From NCBI GenBank assembly GCA_028708815.1, contig JAQVYB010000010.1, forward strand, positions 1 through 47,377: a DNA stretch of 47,377 nt. Reading direction: 5' to 3'. This document shows, one piece after another, positions 8,670 to 18,072 of this stretch (its first letter is position 1; the number at the start of each line of letters is the position of its first letter). This DNA comes from Kiritimatiellia bacterium. Its GTDB lineage: Bacteria; Verrucomicrobiota; Kiritimatiellia; RZYC01. The notes beneath the pieces were generated by a model that saw only the letters and a program-made list of their open reading frames with translations, ran no database searches and was not told the DNA's origin. The translations under genes and the position numbers were made by a program.

Positions 8670-9332
8670 TTACATCATGGCGTCCCACGTGGCGGGGGAG
8701 GCGAATTGGTTGCAGATTTCCACGATGGTGGCGCGCACCTTCTGGGTGACCAGGTCCATGCGTGAAAGCAGGGCGATGCGCTCGCCGCAGCGCTGATATT
8801 CCTTCGGCGAGAGAATCTGCTCGATCAGTCCACACAGTTCAGCCAGGCCGATGAGCACGGTGTCGCGCGGATCCGGAATATCATCACTCAGCAGTATTTC
8901 GCGCAGGCGGGTTTCGACGTCCTTGATTTCGCGGTTGTCGATGATGGGGTAGCGTCGGGTCGGGAAGACCCAGAGTATGCGGCCTTTTTCCTCTTTCAAA
9001 ATGCCTTTCTCGATCAATTGAGTGCGGACCATTTCTTCGAGCGGCGCGGCGGAAAAAAAGATACTGCCGATGCAGTTGGCGGAAGGGATCTTAACACCAT
9101 CGAGTGCCGCCAGTTGTTCGAGGACGAGATCAATGATGGGCCGTCCGGTGGGCTCGGTGTTCAGGATGTAGATGAACTCGGCGTCCGAATCGATTTTGCT
9201 CAGGAAGGAGAGTTCCCCCAGTACGGCGCCGACGAGGGCGTTGTTCAGGACGATGTTTTTGTTTGGCATTTCTATTTTGCCGGTGGTTTCATTGAGGGCC
9301 AGCAGGTAGATTTCTTCGGCGAAGCTAAGCAT
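8670..9332 (-). CDS. GPP34 (Golgi phosphoprotein 3-like) family protein
   Basis: 220 aa. The N-terminal block LSFAEEIYLLALNETTG and the block VLNNALVGAVLGELSFL match the GPP34 (GOLPH3/Vps74) fold, a helical protein that binds phosphoinositides in eukaryotes. In bacteria it is best known from actinomycetes and its role is unclear. The start at 9332 is chosen because AAAGGATG lies 4-12 bases before it and homology begins there. The open frame upstream to 9530 has no family resemblance. The protein has no signal peptide or membrane helix, so it is cytoplasmic or peripheral. It diverges from the glutamine synthetase gene. Confidence 0.85.
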   Translation of the reverse strand: MLSFAEEIYLLALNETTGKIEMPNKNIVLNNALVGAVLGELSFLSKIDSDAEFIYILNTEPTGRPIIDLVLEQLAALDGVKIPSANCIGSIFFSAAPLEEMVRTQLIEKGILKEEKGRILWVFPTRRYPIIDNREIKDVETRLREILLSDDIPDPRDTVLIGLAELCGLIEQILSPKEYQRCGERIALLSRMDLVTQKVRATIVEICNQFASPATWDAMM

Positions 9333-9374
9333 GATAACATCCTTTGTAAGATTGACGGCTCCCTTGCACTTGCC

Positions 9375-9404
9375 TATATAACAGGGAATCCCGATCGGCG
9401 GCAA
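9375..9404 (-). promoter_or_regulatory. Candidate sigma-70-type promoter of the GPP34 gene
   Basis: On the minus strand TTGCCG and TATATA are separated by 18 bases, about 43 bases before the chosen start. The match is moderate and unsupported by other data. Confidence 0.35.
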
Positions 9405-9625
9405 GGGTTGTGTGCGATCAACTTGCCGGTTACGGGAAGGGCGTTCAAACAGGGCCTTTCCCTCTTCGGAGGAAGATGGATCAGGTTTGTTTGTTGCATT
9501 ATTGTAATAATTGGACGCAAAAAGGTTCATAAATGTATTTAATTAGCGTTTGAGGCGGGCGCCTTGGCTTTTGTGTTATGCGTAACTTGTTGAATGTAAA
9601 CGTGAAGCACCGGCATTTAAAAACA

Positions 9626-9641
9626 TGGCACGGGAATTGCT
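9626..9641 (+). promoter_or_regulatory. Sigma-54 (RpoN) promoter of the glutamine synthetase gene
   Basis: TGGCACGGGAATTGCT matches the -24/-12 consensus at every conserved base, with GG and GC correctly 10 bases apart. Transcription would start near 9652, about 90 bases before the glutamine synthetase start. A small palindrome ATTATT-GT-AATAAT at 9498-9511, roughly 120-150 bases upstream, is a possible activator site but weak evidence. The 9333-9625 stretch otherwise holds only the GPP34 promoter region. Confidence 0.88.
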
Positions 9642-9696
9642 ATATCTTGGGTCGGCGCGGTGAATTCGCGTGTGCCGGGTGGTCTTGTGCGCCGGC

Positions 9697-9723
9697 GGGC
9701 GGGATGATCCCGTCTGTTTTTTT
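9697..9723 (+). terminator. Terminator-like hairpin in the glutamine synthetase leader (candidate attenuator)
   Basis: GGGCGGGA-TGA-TCCCGTCT forms an 8-pair stem (two G-T pairs) followed by G and seven T. It lies between the sigma-54 promoter and the ribosome-binding site at 9729. Since any transcript from 9652 must pass it, it may act as an attenuator. An alternative upstream pairing GCCGG (9674-9678) with CCGGC (9692-9696) directly abuts it. Confidence 0.6.
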
Positions 9724-9740
9724 AACTGAAGGAGTGAATG

Positions 9741-11828
9741 ATGAGTAACATACAAACGTTGGTGGATCAGTTCGGCGAGAATGTATTTAGTTTGAAGGTC
9801 ATGCGGGAATATCTTTCGGAGGCGGCCTTCAAGTCGCTCTCCTCCACGATTCATACCGGGGTCACGATTGATCCGGGAATCGCGAATGAAGTGGCCGAGG
9901 CAATGAAACTTTGGGCGATGGAACGCGGGGCCACCCACTATACGCACTGGTTTCAGCCGCTGACCGGCGCCACCGCGGAAAAACACGACTCCTTTCTGGT
10001 ACCGGATGGGGAAGGCGGCGCGCTGGCCAAATTTTCGGGCGAGGAGTTGATTCAAGGCGAGCCCGATGCCTCGAGCTTTCCCTCGGGCGGGTTGCGCGCC
10101 ACCTTTGAGGCACGCGGCTACACGGGCTGGGATCCGACGAGTCCGGCCTTCATCAAGTATGATGCCGCAGGCGCCACGCTGTGTGTTCCTACGGTTTTCT
10201 GCGGCTACCATGGGGAGGCGCTGGATAAAAAGACGCCACTGCTGCGTTCGATGAACGCTTTGAATAAAGAAATTTGCCGTCTGGGTAAGCTGTTCGGGAT
10301 TGACTGCAATGGCAGCCGTGCGGTGGCCACACTCGGTGCCGAACAGGAATATTTCCTGATCGACAAGGAGTTTTACGAAATGCGGCTGGATCTGCTGCAG
10401 TGCGGCCGCACCCTGTTTGGGCGTTCTCCGGCCAAACATCAGCAGCTCGAAGATCACTATTTCGGCGCAATCAAGAGCCGTGTGCTGGCCTTCATGGCGG
10501 ATCTGGACAAAGAGCTCTGGCGTCTCGGCGTCCCGGCCCGTACGCGTCACAACGAGGTGTGTCCGGCACAGTTTGAAATTGCCCCGATGTTTGAGGAACT
10601 CAATCTGGCGGTGGATCACAATATGCTCACCATGGAAATCATGCGCAAGGTGGCTGAGGAACACGGCTTCTGCTGCCTGCTGCACGAAAAACCGTTCGCA
10701 GGCGTGAATGGTTCCGGCAAGCACAACAATTGGTCGGTCTGCGGGCCGGACGGCAAGAACTGGCTCAGCCCCGGCGATAATCCGCACGAGAACGCGAAGT
10801 TCATGACGATGATTTGCGCGCTGATGAAGGCCGTGGATGTCCATGCCGACTTGTTGCGCGCCACCGTGGCGACCGCCGGCAATGACCACCGCCTGGGCGC
10901 CAACGAGGCGCCTCCGGCGATTATCTCCATCTTCCTGGGCGATCAGCTCACCGACATCATCGAGCAGATCGAACAGGGTGGGGCCAGCAGCTCGAAGCGG
11001 GGCGGACTCATTGAGCTGGGGGTGGATTCCATTCCGCACCTTCCGCGGGGCAATACCGATCGCAACCGCACCTCGCCCTTTGCCTTCACCGGCAACAAGT
11101 TTGAGTTTCGTGCGGTGGGGTCGGAGCAGAATCCTTCGGCGGCGAACGTGGTGCTCAATACGATTGTGGCGGAGGTGCTTGACGAAATCTGCACGAAGAT
11201 GGAAAAGGCCGTGGCTGCAGGCGAAGAGTTTAACGCGGCGTTGCAGAGTATTTTGGGCGACATTGTCAAGAAGCACAAACGGGTGCTGTTCAACGGCGAT
11301 GGGTATACGGCCGACTGGGTGGCCGAAGCGGAACGCCGCGGATTGCCGAATCTCCGCAAAACGCCGGAAGCATTGGCGGTATACCGCACGGAAAAGGCAC
11401 GCAGTCTGTTCAGCAAGTATCAGGTGTTGAGCGAACGCGAACTGGAATCCCGCTACGAAGTCTACATCGAAGGCTATCAGCGTGTGGTACTGATTGAGGC
11501 CCGCTGTGCGGTGACGATCGCCAAGACGCTGATTGCGCCCGCCTGCATCAGTGCGCAGTCGGAGTTGGCCGATGGCATCAAGGCGGTGAAGGAAGTCAGC
11601 GGCGGATCGGTCTCGGGCGTACTCTCCCTGCTGGGGGACATCTGCACGCAGACGGAAGTCATGCTGGCCGCCATCAAAACGCTGGAAGCAAAAATAGAGG
11701 AAGGGGATATCCCCGGGATGATCGAAGCGACCCAGGCGTTGCGCGTGCCGGCCGATGAGCTTGAAGGTCTGATTCCGGATTACCTCTGGCCGCTGCCCTC
11801 GTATGCTGAAATGCTGTTTATGATGTAA
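9741..11828 (+). CDS. glnN: Type III glutamine synthetase (GlnN)
   Basis: 695 aa, the size of GS III (about 700) and not of GS I (about 450). It makes glutamine from glutamate, ammonia and ATP in the cytoplasm. The family signature [14 protein letters not shown] is at about residue 320. [14 protein letters not shown] and AEQEYFLID with FEIAPMFEE supply the catalytic carboxylates. Two ATGs (9738 and 9741) follow AAGGAG at 9729-9734. The second has the better 6-base spacing. The gene has its own sigma-54 promoter and a terminator-like leader hairpin, so control is probably by nitrogen status. GOGAT genes follow on the same strand. Confidence 0.96.
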   Translation: MSNIQTLVDQFGENVFSLKVMREYLSEAAFKSLSSTIHTGVTIDPGIANEVAEAMKLWAMERGATHYTHWFQPLTGATAEKHDSFLVPDGEGGALAKFSGEELIQGEPDASSFPSGGLRATFEARGYTGWDPTSPAFIKYDAAGATLCVPTVFCGYHGEALDKKTPLLRSMNALNKEICRLGKLFGIDCNGSRAVATLGAEQEYFLIDKEFYEMRLDLLQCGRTLFGRSPAKHQQLEDHYFGAIKSRVLAFMADLDKELWRLGVPARTRHNEVCPAQFEIAPMFEELNLAVDHNMLTMEIMRKVAEEHGFCCLLHEKPFAGVNGSGKHNNWSVCGPDGKNWLSPGDNPHENAKFMTMICALMKAVDVHADLLRATVATAGNDHRLGANEAPPAIISIFLGDQLTDIIEQIEQGGASSSKRGGLIELGVDSIPHLPRGNTDRNRTSPFAFTGNKFEFRAVGSEQNPSAANVVLNTIVAEVLDEICTKMEKAVAAGEEFNAALQSILGDIVKKHKRVLFNGDGYTADWVAEAERRGLPNLRKTPEALAVYRTEKARSLFSKYQVLSERELESRYEVYIEGYQRVVLIEARCAVTIAKTLIAPACISAQSELADGIKAVKEVSGGSVSGVLSLLGDICTQTEVMLAAIKTLEAKIEEGDIPGMIEATQALRVPADELEGLIPDYLWPLPSYAEMLFMM

Positions 11829-11848
11829 TGGTAAAACGAAGTTGAAAC

Positions 11849-11895
11849 GGCATGGCGCGTGACGGGAGATTGCCTGTCGCGCGCTGTTCCATGCC
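11849..11895 (+). promoter_or_regulatory. Long hairpin in the leader of gltB
   Basis: GGCATGG pairs with CCATGCC. After a five-base bulge on the right, CGCGTGACGGG pairs with CCTGTCGCGCG (two G-T pairs) around a 6-base loop, so about 18 pairs in all. No T-tract follows, so it is not a typical terminator. It could be a processing, stabilising or regulatory element between the glutamine synthetase gene and gltB. Confidence 0.5.
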
Positions 11896-11944
11896 GGGAG
11901 GTTGGGGGCGAAGGCCCGAATAACAGGAAAAGGAGATTTGAATC

Positions 11945-14900
11945 ATGCAGCCGGTTGAACAACGCAATGAAGAGGATTTGGCTCACCAGCGATTGGCCCG
12001 CTTCCCGAGGAAGCAGGGCCTGTATGATCCGAACAATGAACACGATGCCTGCGGCGTCGGTTTCCTCGTCAACATTCATGGCGAAAAATCGCACGCCATC
12101 CTCGATAAAAGCATCGTTGTGCTGAAAAATCTGCTGCACCGGGGCGCCACGGGCGCCGACCCGGAAACGGGAGATGGCGTTGGACTGCTCTTTCAGATTC
12201 CGGACCGTTTTTTCCGCCGGGTCTGCCTGGAACGAAACATCGAACTGCCGCTGCCGGATGCGTATGGTGTCGGGATGTTTTTTCTTCCGCGGAATGCGGA
12301 GGCCCGCCCGCGGTGCATGAGCGAAGTCGAAAACAATGTGGGCCGGGAGGGCCTTCAGTTTCTGGGGTGGCGCGAGGTGCCGGTGAACCCGGACGCGCTG
12401 GGTCGAAAGGCCCGCGCCGAAATGCCGCATATTGCTCAATGTTTTGTCGCCGGGCTCTCCGGCGATGCGCTCGAACGGAAACTTTTTGTCGTCCGCAAAC
12501 AATGCGAAAAGCGCTTGGTCTCCCGACTGGGGGCGAACGATCTTTTTTATGTGCCCAGTTTTTCGGCACGAACGATTGTCTACAAGGGTCTGATGCTGCC
12601 GAAGCAGCTTGCGGCGTTTTATTCGGACCTGAACGATCCGGAACTGGAGTCGGCGCTGGTGGTGGTGCATCAGCGTTACAGCACCAACACCTTTCCCTCG
12701 TGGGCGCTGGCGCAGCCCTTCCGCCAGCTCGCGCACAACGGAGAAATCAATACCCTGCGCGGAAACCGAAACTGGATTGCCTCGCGCGAGAACAATTTGA
12801 AGTCGGAGGTGCTGGGCGATGATATTCTGAAGGTGACGCCCATCATTGAAGAAGGCGGCAGTGATTCCGCCGCGTTGGATAATGCGCTTGAGCTGCTCTG
12901 CAAGGCTGGTCGGTCGCTTGTGCATTCGATGGCGATGCTCGTGCCGCAGGCCTGGGGGGTGAAATATCCCATCGGTCCCGATCTGCGCGGATTCTTCGAG
13001 TATCACGCCGGTCTGATGGAGCCGTGGGACGGCCCCGCCGCGCTGGCATATACCGACGGACGGTTCATTGGCGCTGTGCTGGATCGCAACGGCCTTCGCC
13101 CTGCACGCTACACCGTCACACACGACGGATTCATGGTATTCGCCTCCGAGGCCGGTGTACTGGATATTCCCCCGGCGGAGGTGCGCGAAAAGGGCGCGTT
13201 ACGTCCGGGTGAAATGATCCTGGTGGATACCGCCGGCAACCGGCTGATGAAGGATGTGGAAATCAAGAATCGGCTGGCTCGGCAGCAGCCCTACCGCCGT
13301 TGGGTGGATGAAAACCGTATTGATATTCACGGCTTCTTCGGCGCTGTGGGAACCGTCTGCGCCGATGCCGGGAAACTGCGTTTTCGCGAAAAGCTTTTCG
13401 GCTATAGCAGAGAGGATTTGAACGTGATTCTCGGGCCCATGGCCGTGGCCGGACACGAGCCGATCGGCTCCATGGGCGCCGATCAGCCGCTTGCCGTGCT
13501 CTCCGAAAAACCGCAGTTGCTGTACTGGTATTTCAAACAGATATTTGCGCAGGTAACCAATCCGCCGGTTGATCCCTACCGCGAAGAGTTGGTGATGTCG
13601 CTGATGACCTTTCTGGGCAATACGGACGATATTCTGCGCGAAAGCCCGCAGCATGCCCGCCTGGTGAAACTCAAACATCCGATTCTGTCGAACGACGACC
13701 TGCAACGTATCCGCGAACTTCCGCACGAGGATTTCCGCAGTACCACCATGATCATGCAGTTTCCTCGGGGCGGCAGTGGGCGCGACCTCGAGGATGCCCT
13801 GGACGGGCTGTGCCGCAAGGCGGAACAGGCCGTACAGAACGGCTTCCGCATTTTGGTGTTGAGCGATAAAGAGGTGGATGAAGCTCACGCACCGATTCCG
13901 GCGTTGCTGGCGGTGGCGGCGGTGAACCGCTATCTGATCAGCAGGGGTCTGCGCACCCGCACGGGCCTGCTCGTGGAAACGGGAGAAGCACGCGAGGTGA
14001 TGCACATCGCCCTGCTGCTCGGTTACGGCGCCTCGGCGGTCAATCCCTGGCTGGCCTATGACATCATTGCCGACCTGGCGGTGAAAAAACAGTTGCCGCA
14101 GGAAGTGCCGGTGACCCGCGCCATCGAAAACTATATCAACGCCCTGCGCAAGGGTCTGCTGAAAATCATGTCGAAAATGGGTATTTCCACCCTGCGAAGC
14201 TATCGAAATGCACAGGTGTTCGAGGCGGTCGGACTCAAGCAGGACGTGATTCGGCGCTATTTCGAGGGCACTCCGTCGCGCGTGGAAGGCATCGGGATGG
14301 ATGGTATTGCCCGTGAGATTGGCGAACGTTGTGAAGCGGCGGATCGAAAGCTGCTGCGTGTGGACCTGCTGCCTTCGGGTGGGCATTACAGTTACCGTCA
14401 GGATGGCGAGCGCCATCTCTGGACCCCGCAGACGATCACCCTGTTGCAGCAGGCCACCCGCGAAAACAATGTGGAAAAGTACCGGCGGTATGCCGAGCTG
14501 ATCAATGATCAGTCGAGACGGCAAAGCACACTGCGCGGACTCTTTCGCTTCAAAAAAACCACGCCCGTTCCTCTCGACGAGGTCGAGCCGGCCGACGCCA
14601 TCATGAAACGCTTTGTCACCGGCGCGATGTCGTTCGGATCCATCAGTCGTGAGGCGCATGAGACGCTCGCGATCGCCATGAACCGCATCGGCGGTATGAG
14701 CAACAGCGGCGAAGGCGGCGAGGATGCCGCCCGGTACCAGCTCCTGCCCAATGGCGACTCGCGGTGCAGCGCCATCAAGCAGGTGGCCAGCGGACGCTTC
14801 GGCGTGACGGCGGAATATCTGGTCAACGCCCGTGATCTGCAAATCAAAATCGCCCAGGGCGCGAAACCCGGCGAAGGCGGGCAGTTGCCGGGGCACAAGG

Positions 14901-16513
14901 TGAACGAGGAAATCGCCCGTGTACGTCATTCCACCCCCGGCGTTACGTTGATCTCGCCGCCGCCTCATCATGATATTTACTCCATCGAAGACATCGCGCA
15001 GTTGATTTACGACCTGCACTGCGCCAACCGCGAAGCACGCGTCTCCGTGAAACTCGTTTCGGAAATCGGCGTGGGGACAGTCGCGGCGGGTGTGGCCAAA
15101 GGCAAGTCCGACATGATTCTGATCAGCGGCTGTGACGGCGGCACCGGCGCCTCGCCGCTGTCCTCCATCAAACACGCGGGCGTATCCTGGGAGCTGGGCC
15201 TGAGCGAAACGCAGCAGACGTTGGTGCTGAATCATCTGCGCAACCGGGTACGGCTGCAAGTGGATGGCCAGCTCAAAACCGGGCGCGATGTGGTGATCGG
15301 TGCGCTGCTCGGAGCCGAGGAGTTCGGGTTTGCCACGGCCCCGCTGGTCATCTGCGGCTGCGTGATGATGCGCGATTGCCATCGCAACACCTGCCCGGTG
15401 GGCGTGGCCACGCAGGATCCGCGGCTGCGCAAATGCTATCGCGGCGATCCGCAGTATCTCATTAACTTTTTCCGCTTCATCGCCGAAGAAGTGCGTACCT
15501 GCATGGCGCAACTCGGCATCCGTACCCTGGATGAACTGGTCGGACGAAGCGATCTGCTCGAAATGAATGACGCCATCGGATTCTGGAAGGCGAAAGGGGT
15601 GGATCTTTCGCGCATACTCTATCGACCCGAGGCGCAGCCCGACGAGGTGCGCTGCATGCAGAAACAGGAGCACGGTGTGGAACAGGCGCTGGACCTTGAG
15701 CTGATGGAGCGCGTCATCCCCGCGCTCGAACAGGGCGAGCGCGTGGAATTGGATGTGCCGGTTCGTAATTATCACCGAACGGTCGGAGCGATTATTTCCT
15801 CCGAAGTGGCCCGGCGTTACGGGCAGAAAGGGCTGCCCGAAGATTCCATTATCCTGCGCTTCAGCGGATCCGCCGGACAGAGCTTCGGAGCCTTTGCTTC
15901 CAAAGGCATGACCCTGATTCTCGAAGGGGAGGCCAACGACTTCGTGGGCAAGGGGCTTTCCGGCGGCAAGATCATTGTTCATCCTGCGAAAGAGGCGGGG
16001 TTTGAGCCTTCCGAGAGTATCATTGCCGGCAACGTACTGCTTTACGGAGCGACGTCGGGCGAGCTGTATCTCAACGGGCGTGCCGGCGAACGCTTCGGTA
16101 TTCGCAACAGCGGCGCCAAGGCCGTGGTGGAAGGCGTGGGCGACCACGGCTGTGAATACATGACCGGCGGGCGCGTGGTGATTCTCGGCCCCACGGGCGT
16201 GAACTTCGGCGCGGGGATGAGCGGAGGTCTCGCCTATGTGTATGACGAAACCGGCCTCTTTGATGAACGGTGCAATCTCGATATGATCGACCTGGAGCTG
16301 GTCGCCGGTCGGGCCGAGGAACGGGAACTTAAAACGCTGATTGAAAAACACCTTGAATATACCGGGAGCCCGAAGGCCAAGGCCATTCTCGACAACTGGG
16401 AAACCGCTCTGGGCTATTTCGTGAAGGTGTTCCCGATGGAATATAAGAAAGTACTCGGCATGCTCAGCCGGGAAGATGAAGCGACGAAGCGCGTGGAGGT
16501 GGTCAATGACTAA
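11945..16513 (+). CDS. gltB: Glutamate synthase large (alpha) subunit
   Basis: 1522 aa, full length. It carries the class II amidotransferase domain with catalytic Cys36 in DACGVGF after a 35-residue propeptide, a central domain, the FMN-binding synthase domain (GEGGEDAARY, PHHDIYSIEDIAQLIYDL) and the 3Fe-4S motif at Cys1139, Cys1145 and Cys1150, then the C-terminal glycine-rich beta-helix. It releases ammonia from glutamine and channels it to 2-oxoglutarate. The start has AGGAGAT 7 bases before it. It overlaps gltD by 8 bases, so the two are translationally coupled. It lies 116 bases after the glutamine synthetase gene. Confidence 0.97.
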   Translation: MQPVEQRNEEDLAHQRLARFPRKQGLYDPNNEHDACGVGFLVNIHGEKSHAILDKSIVVLKNLLHRGATGADPETGDGVGLLFQIPDRFFRRVCLERNIELPLPDAYGVGMFFLPRNAEARPRCMSEVENNVGREGLQFLGWREVPVNPDALGRKARAEMPHIAQCFVAGLSGDALERKLFVVRKQCEKRLVSRLGANDLFYVPSFSARTIVYKGLMLPKQLAAFYSDLNDPELESALVVVHQRYSTNTFPSWALAQPFRQLAHNGEINTLRGNRNWIASRENNLKSEVLGDDILKVTPIIEEGGSDSAALDNALELLCKAGRSLVHSMAMLVPQAWGVKYPIGPDLRGFFEYHAGLMEPWDGPAALAYTDGRFIGAVLDRNGLRPARYTVTHDGFMVFASEAGVLDIPPAEVREKGALRPGEMILVDTAGNRLMKDVEIKNRLARQQPYRRWVDENRIDIHGFFGAVGTVCADAGKLRFREKLFGYSREDLNVILGPMAVAGHEPIGSMGADQPLAVLSEKPQLLYWYFKQIFAQVTNPPVDPYREELVMSLMTFLGNTDDILRESPQHARLVKLKHPILSNDDLQRIRELPHEDFRSTTMIMQFPRGGSGRDLEDALDGLCRKAEQAVQNGFRILVLSDKEVDEAHAPIPALLAVAAVNRYLISRGLRTRTGLLVETGEAREVMHIALLLGYGASAVNPWLAYDIIADLAVKKQLPQEVPVTRAIENYINALRKGLLKIMSKMGISTLRSYRNAQVFEAVGLKQDVIRRYFEGTPSRVEGIGMDGIAREIGERCEAADRKLLRVDLLPSGGHYSYRQDGERHLWTPQTITLLQQATRENNVEKYRRYAELINDQSRRQSTLRGLFRFKKTTPVPLDEVEPADAIMKRFVTGAMSFGSISREAHETLAIAMNRIGGMSNSGEGGEDAARYQLLPNGDSRCSAIKQVASGRFGVTAEYLVNARDLQIKIAQGAKPGEGGQLPGHKVNEEIARVRHSTPGVTLISPPPHHDIYSIEDIAQLIYDLHCANREARVSVKLVSEIGVGTVAAGVAKGKSDMILISGCDGGTGASPLSSIKHAGVSWELGLSETQQTLVLNHLRNRVRLQVDGQLKTGRDVVIGALLGAEEFGFATAPLVICGCVMMRDCHRNTCPVGVATQDPRLRKCYRGDPQYLINFFRFIAEEVRTCMAQLGIRTLDELVGRSDLLEMNDAIGFWKAKGVDLSRILYRPEAQPDEVRCMQKQEHGVEQALDLELMERVIPALEQGERVELDVPVRNYHRTVGAIISSEVARRYGQKGLPEDSIILRFSGSAGQSFGAFASKGMTLILEGEANDFVGKGLSGGKIIVHPAKEAGFEPSESIIAGNVLLYGATSGELYLNGRAGERFGIRNSGAKAVVEGVGDHGCEYMTGGRVVILGPTGVNFGAGMSGGLAYVYDETGLFDERCNLDMIDLELVAGRAEERELKTLIEKHLEYTGSPKAKAILDNWETALGYFVKVFPMEYKKVLGMLSREDEATKRVEVVND

Positions 16514-17957
16514 GCAACTGGGTTTTCTGGAAGAGCGCAAAGAAGCGGGGTACCGCCCGGTGGGCATACGCCTGCTGGATTTTGAACCGGTGGAACAGGA
16601 CCTCACGCATGAGCAGGTTCGCGAACAAACGGCACGCTGCATGGAATGCGGCACGCCGTTCTGTCACGGCTACGGCTGCCCACTCTCGAATGCGATTCCC
16701 GAGTGCAACGAGCTGGTGTATCAGGGGCGCTGGTCCGACGCACTCGAACTCCTGCTCGCCACCAATCCGTTCCCCGAATTCACGGGGCGGATTTGTCCCG
16801 CCCCGTGCGAGACCTCGTGTGTGGCCGGACTCGGCGGCGAGGCGGTGACGATTCGGCAAATGGAGCGTGCGGTGATGGATTACGGCTATGACAACGGCCT
16901 GCTCGGGATGCCTCCCTCCATGCGCAGGGACGAGCTTGTGGCGGTCATCGGTTCGGGGCCTGCCGGTTTGGCCGCCGCCGAAATGCTGAACCGGGCCGGC
17001 TATCGGGTCACCGTGTATGATGAAGCCAAACGACCCGGCGGTATCCTGCGCTACGGCATTCCGAACTTCAAACTCGATAAGCAGGTCGTGGATCGGCGCA
17101 TCCGGCTCATGGAACAGGAAGGAATCGCTTTTGAATGCGGTGTGCGGGTCGGCGAGGATGTGTCCTATCACTATCTGAAAGACCGTTATGATGCGATCTG
17201 CCTATGCTGCGGATCACGTGCGCCACGCGACATGAAGGTGCCCGGACGTGAAAACAAGGGCATTCATTTTGCCATGGATTTTCTGATGCAGCAGAATCGA
17301 CGCGATGACGGGGAGGAGATTCCGCCGGAGCAGGAAATTTCGGCGGCGGGTAAGCACGTGGTGGTGATCGGCGGCGGCGATACCGGGTCGGACTGCCTGG
17401 GCACCTCGCTCCGGCAGGGTGCCGCGAGTGTGATGCAGTTGGAAATCATGCCCCGGCCGCCCGCTGAACGGGCGGAGGACAATCCCTGGCCCGAATGGCC
17501 GCGCACCAACCGCGAATCCAGCAGCCACAAGGAAGGCTGGGATCGCCGTTGGTGCGTGAACACCCGTCAGGTCCGGGGGAAAGAAGGGCAAGTCACCGGC
17601 CTGCAATGTGTGGAGGTGGAGTGGGTCAAAGAGAACGGACGCTTCCAGATGGTGGAAAAGAAGGGCTCGGAATTTGAGTTGGAGGCTGATCTCGTCCTGT
17701 TGGCCATGGGGTTTGTCGGCCCCGGCGAAAACAAACTCGCCGATGTCCTGGGCCTGACCAAAGATGCACGTGGCAACATTCAGGTCAATGCCAATCATCA
17801 AACCAGCGTGCCGGATCTCTTTGCCGCAGGTGATATGGTGAGCGGGCAATCTCTGGTCGTTCGCGCCATTGCCGACGGCATGGAAACCGCGAAAGGTATT
17901 CAGCGTGTTCTGGAGCAGAAGGCGGGCGACGTCCCTTCAAGCCCCGCATCCCCGTAA
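16506..17957 (+). CDS. gltD: Glutamate synthase small (beta) subunit
   Basis: 483 aa. The N-terminal Cys motifs (CMECGTPFCHGYGC and CPAPCETSC) bind the iron-sulfur clusters of the GltD/DPYD family. An FAD Rossmann motif VIGSGPAGLAAAEML and an NAD(P)H motif VIGGGDTGSDCLGTS follow, then the FAD-closing AAGDMVSGQSLVVRAI. It feeds electrons from NAD(P)H to GltB. The ATG at 16506 lies inside the end of gltB. An upstream in-frame ATG at 16476 would add residues not found in the family. Confidence 0.97.
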   Translation: MTKQLGFLEERKEAGYRPVGIRLLDFEPVEQDLTHEQVREQTARCMECGTPFCHGYGCPLSNAIPECNELVYQGRWSDALELLLATNPFPEFTGRICPAPCETSCVAGLGGEAVTIRQMERAVMDYGYDNGLLGMPPSMRRDELVAVIGSGPAGLAAAEMLNRAGYRVTVYDEAKRPGGILRYGIPNFKLDKQVVDRRIRLMEQEGIAFECGVRVGEDVSYHYLKDRYDAICLCCGSRAPRDMKVPGRENKGIHFAMDFLMQQNRRDDGEEIPPEQEISAAGKHVVVIGGGDTGSDCLGTSLRQGAASVMQLEIMPRPPAERAEDNPWPEWPRTNRESSSHKEGWDRRWCVNTRQVRGKEGQVTGLQCVEVEWVKENGRFQMVEKKGSEFELEADLVLLAMGFVGPGENKLADVLGLTKDARGNIQVNANHQTSVPDLFAAGDMVSGQSLVVRAIADGMETAKGIQRVLEQKAGDVPSSPASP

Positions 17958-18072
17958 TGTTCGGAAGAAATCTCGCCGCGTAATATTTATGGGCTGATTG
18001 AATTGCTCTGGCCGTTGTGGTACATCACCCCCCTGTTGAACATCATATCGTGTGCGAGCACAGGAGGCGGAC

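Noticed and set aside
9576-11276. 566-codon open frame on the minus strand
   Set aside because: It is antisense to the type III glutamine synthetase gene and covers its promoter. No family resemblance.
11849-11895. Terminator between the GS III gene and gltB
   Set aside because: Strong stem but no T-tract on either side, so it is listed as a leader structure instead.
13199-16654. 1151-codon open frame on the minus strand
   Set aside because: It lies wholly opposite gltB, whose product matches glutamate synthase along its length. The minus-strand translation is His/Arg-rich with no domain pattern.
17985-18008. Sigma-54 promoter before the DUF1538 gene (TGGGCTGATTGAATTGCT)
   Set aside because: The GG and GC elements are 11-12 bases apart instead of 10, so the spacing is wrong.
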